Positions 22,886-25,145 of a stretch of DNA of 25,145 nucleotides are shown in pieces. This stretch comes from JAJTHY01 sp964458795. GTDB lineage: Bacteria > Pseudomonadota > Alphaproteobacteria > Rickettsiales > Midichloriaceae. Position 1 is the stretch's first letter; each line of letters begins with the position of its first letter. The DNA is taken from NCBI GenBank assembly GCA_964458795.1, contig CAYWJW010000021.1, positions 1-25,145 on the forward strand. Reading direction: 5' to 3'. The notes beneath the pieces are model-generated. The model saw nothing but the letters and a program-made list of their open reading frames with translations. It was not told the DNA's origin and made no database searches. The translations under genes and the position numbers were made by a program.

Positions 22886-24733
22886 ATGAAGAAGAAAAAA
22901 TTCAGCGCTGAAATCGGCAAAGTACTAGATCTCATGATCAATGCGCTTTATACCAATCGGGATATTTTCCTTAGAGAGCTAATCTCCAATGCATCTGACG
23001 CTTGCGACAAGCTCAGGTATTTAAGTTTAGAAAACCAAGATCTAATGCCGCCTGCACACGAATTTAAAATAAGCGTTACCATAGATAAAAAGAATCAAAG
23101 CCTAACCATTGCAGATAATGGCATTGGTATGAATCAAGATGATCTCATCGAAAGCCTTGGCACAATCGCCAACTCTGGCACGCAGAAATTCTTAAATGCC
23201 ATGGCTGAAAACACGGCAAATGATGTTAACCTAATCGGCCAATTCGGTGTGGGCTTTTACTCAGCATTCATGGTAGCAACTGAAGTTGATGTAGTTTCCC
23301 GCAAAGCCGGTGAAGAGCAAGCTTACCAGTGGCGTTCAAATGGGCAAGGCGAATTCGAAGTTGGTAAATTCAAAGGGGAAGTAGGTATTGGAACCAGCAT
23401 CACCTTAAAACTTAAAACCAAGGATGAAAACTACTTAGATAAATTTAACCTAAAACATATTATCTCCACCTATTCTGACCATATAGCCTTCCCAATTGAA
23501 CTAATTGATGAAGATGCAAATGCTACAATAGTCAACAAAGCTTCCGCCCTTTGGATGCGCCCAAAAGCGGAGATCACTGAGGAACAATACACAGAGTTCT
23601 ACCACCACGTAGCGCACGAGCCAAACACCCCATGGCTTAGAGTGCACAATAAAGTTGAAGGCAATATAGAATATACTAGCCTACTTTATATTCCATCCAC
23701 CAAGCCTTTTGACCTATTCCATCCGGATCGTAAGCCTAGAATTAAGCTATACATCAAACGTGTATTCATCACGGATGATACTGTAGCTCTAGTGCCACAA
23801 TATTTAAGATTCTTGCGCGGTATAGTAGACTCAGAAGACCTGCCGCTAAACATCAGTCGTGAAACGATTCAACATAATCATATCTTAGATAAAATCCGCA
23901 AGTCGATCGTTACCAAGGTCCTTACCGAGCTTAAAAAGAAAGCCAAGGATGATCCTAAATCCTATGCAGAGTTTTGGGGCAATTTCGGTGAAGTGCTCAA
24001 AGAAGGCCTATGCGAGCATGCAATCAGCGAGAAAGAATTGCTGCTTGAAATCTGCCGCTTCTCAAGCTCAAGCTCAGAGGAGCTTACCTCGCTTGATGCG
24101 TACATAGAGCGCATGGGAGATGACCAAACCACCATATACTTCTTAACTGGGGATGATCTGCAAAAACTACGCACCCACCCTCGCTTAGAAGGCTTTATTC
24201 AACGCGGTATTGAAGTGCTGCTTCTACCAGATTATGTCGATGACTTTTGGGTAAACGTTATCAACCAATATAAGGATAAAGAACTTAAGAACATTAGCCA
24301 TTCTGATATCAATTTGGAAGAAGTCAAAAAATCAGCTACCAATGAATCTGTAAGCAGTGCTGATATTAATGAAGAAGCACTAATAGCGTTCTTTAAAGAA
24401 ACTTTAACTACCCATATCAAAGATGTAAGCATTACTACTAAGTTAGTAGATAGCCCAGCATGTCTTGCGGTTCCAGAAGGATACATGAGCATGCGCATGG
24501 AAAAATTGCTTATCGAGCAAAAGCAATTAAAAGCAGCTGCGGCCAAAATACTTGAGATCAATCCAAAGCATTTCTTAATGCGTAGAATTGATATGTTAAT
24601 CAAAAACAATGAAACTACAAAAGCCACAGAGCTAGTTTGGTTAACTTATGATCAAGCCTGCATACTAGAAGGCGAACGCGTCACCGACCCCAAAGCTTTC
24701 ATCACCAGATTAAATTCGTTTTTGGCAGCTTAG
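22886..24733 (+). CDS. htpG: molecular chaperone HtpG (Hsp90)
   Basis: Bacterial Hsp90 of 615 residues (E. coli 624), an ATP-dependent cytoplasmic chaperone. The GHKL ATPase N-domain shows the classic motifs: the start KKFSAEIGKVLDLMINALY, ELISNASDACDKLRYLS with the catalytic Glu and ATP-contact Asn, DNGIGM, GTIANSGT and the lid glycines in GQFGVGFYSAFMVA. The middle domain has LYIPSTKPFDLF and the signature NISRETIQHN. The C-terminal dimerisation domain has MRMEKLL. The ATG has GGGTAGGG upstream and a clear promoter. It is monocistronic, and a hairpin follows 25 bases after the stop. Confidence 0.97.
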   Translation: MKKKKFSAEIGKVLDLMINALYTNRDIFLRELISNASDACDKLRYLSLENQDLMPPAHEFKISVTIDKKNQSLTIADNGIGMNQDDLIESLGTIANSGTQKFLNAMAENTANDVNLIGQFGVGFYSAFMVATEVDVVSRKAGEEQAYQWRSNGQGEFEVGKFKGEVGIGTSITLKLKTKDENYLDKFNLKHIISTYSDHIAFPIELIDEDANATIVNKASALWMRPKAEITEEQYTEFYHHVAHEPNTPWLRVHNKVEGNIEYTSLLYIPSTKPFDLFHPDRKPRIKLYIKRVFITDDTVALVPQYLRFLRGIVDSEDLPLNISRETIQHNHILDKIRKSIVTKVLTELKKKAKDDPKSYAEFWGNFGEVLKEGLCEHAISEKELLLEICRFSSSSSEELTSLDAYIERMGDDQTTIYFLTGDDLQKLRTHPRLEGFIQRGIEVLLLPDYVDDFWVNVINQYKDKELKNISHSDINLEEVKKSATNESVSSADINEEALIAFFKETLTTHIKDVSITTKLVDSPACLAVPEGYMSMRMEKLLIEQKQLKAAAAKILEINPKHFLMRRIDMLIKNNETTKATELVWLTYDQACILEGERVTDPKAFITRLNSFLAA

Positions 24734-24758
24734 TAAAAGACCTATCAATCCTAATGTC

Positions 24759-24781
24759 ATCACCTGGCTTGACCAGGTGAT
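24759..24781. repeat. REP-like hairpin after htpG
   Basis: A perfect 9-bp stem ATCACCTGG (24759-24767) / CCAGGTGAT (24773-24781) with loop CTTGA. It is the classic short Rickettsiales type, with gtcat at its left and gatcc at its right. There is no T-run, so it would be a poor intrinsic terminator but may stabilise the htpG 3' end. Confidence 0.7.
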
Positions 24782-24811
24782 CCAAGAGAAGGCTAGATGA
24801 AGTATTATATA

Positions 24812-25052
24812 GCTAAGGCAGTATAAAAAGAGTATGAAAAATGCGGAATAGTGTGTAATAAATTGTCATGCAGTACTTGATACGGCATCTATATTCAGGC
24901 TTCTCTAAAGCATAATTATTGTATAAAAATAGAGTTTTGGACCTACAGAGAGAAAGGATAGAAGTATTTTTTGTTGAAACATGGATGCCGTATCAAGTAC
25001 GGCATGACAAATATGCGCTTATCTTTTTCATCCGCCTTTTATACTGCTATAG
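24812..25052. repeat. nested palindromic repeat of about 240 bp, copy 2
   Basis: The gene-free end of the window (24734-25145) is mostly this element. The inner arms at 24863-24892 and 24981-25010 (ttgtcatgc.gtacttgata...) are inverted with two mismatches in 30. They enclose about 88 bases with tctctaaag and ttgttgaaacatggat, words also found in the copy at 103-212. Outside them the inversion continues: cagtataaaa (24819-24828) pairs with ttttatactg (25037-25046). It has no ORF or transposase. Beyond it, 25053-25145 holds a 14-base palindrome (ccaaaatattttgg) and a 7-bp stem (ataacat/atgttat). A next gene may begin near 25119 or 25134, but too little is present to say. Confidence 0.75.
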
Positions 25053-25145
25053 AACTAATATTTATCCCATATAAATAAAAGCCAAAATATTTTGGGGCTG
25101 TACCAGATAACATAAAAATGTTATGTGGAAGAGATGAGAAGAAAA

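Noticed and set aside
24232..24627. Minus-strand reading of 131 codons opposite the end of htpG.
   Set aside because: Antisense of the HtpG C-terminal domain; Ser/Leu-rich composition typical of a shadow frame.
1..25145. CRISPR arrays, tRNA, rRNA, phage genes, toxin-antitoxin pairs or secretion-system clusters.
   Set aside because: None was found. The repeats seen are inverted and single or paired, not regular direct repeats with spacers, and no cloverleaf or rRNA core sequence was recognised.
25119..25145. Possible start of a further gene at the right edge (ATG at 25119 or 25134).
   Set aside because: Only a few codons are present and no convincing ribosome site is placed at the right distance, so no CDS is called.

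Overview
This AT-rich window of about 25 kb reads as chromosome of an alphaproteobacterium of the Rickettsiales, or a similar obligate endosymbiont. The signs are a 17 kDa rickettsial-type surface antigen, a patatin-like lipoprotein, an ankyrin protein, three EamA/DMT permeases, the GshA-type glutamate-cysteine ligase, RNase J, and many degenerate palindromic intergenic repeats. A Midichloriaceae-like lineage would fit, but I cannot assign a genus from the sequence alone. No rRNA, tRNA, CRISPR array, transposase or prophage was seen.

Layout. 1-320: degenerate palindromic repeat. 321-4022 (minus): a DMT permease, then mreB and RNase J in a likely two-gene unit with its own promoter. 4158-6097 (plus): an AhpD-like protein lacking its catalytic residues, coupled to der. 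6161-8176: an ankyrin protein and an unrecognised protein. 8261-9618: the 17 kDa antigen lipoprotein with a clean terminator, then fabI. 9643-11752 (minus): an exported protein, an unlisted 47-residue membrane protein, and an unrecognised membrane-anchored protein. 11753-12297: a gene-free stretch with a palindromic repeat and short direct repeats. 12298-15337 (plus): patatin-like lipoprotein and two overlapping DMT paralogues. 15341-15502: a 162-bp MITE-like palindrome. 15552-21607 (plus): five tightly coupled genes (SPOR-family remnant, nadE, ubiX, gshA, copper P-type ATPase). 21616-22748 (minus): a tandem pair of paralogous small membrane proteins. 22886-24733 (plus): htpG. 24734-25145: REP-like hairpin and a roughly 240-bp nested palindrome.

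How the genes work together. Most are housekeeping: cell shape (mreB), RNA turnover (rnj), ribosome assembly (der), fatty acids (fabI), NAD (nadE), the UbiX cofactor for ubiquinone synthesis, glutathione (gshA), copper export and a chaperone (htpG). The accessory part looks host-related: ankyrin protein, patatin lipoprotein, surface antigen and metabolite-type DMT permeases. The most interesting items are non-catalytic or truncated versions of known families (AhpD without CxxC, a SPOR-family protein without SPOR domain), the conserved-looking 47-residue membrane protein, the tandem membrane paralogues, and two palindromes sharing one terminal sequence. I found no convincing new multi-gene defence or secretion system.
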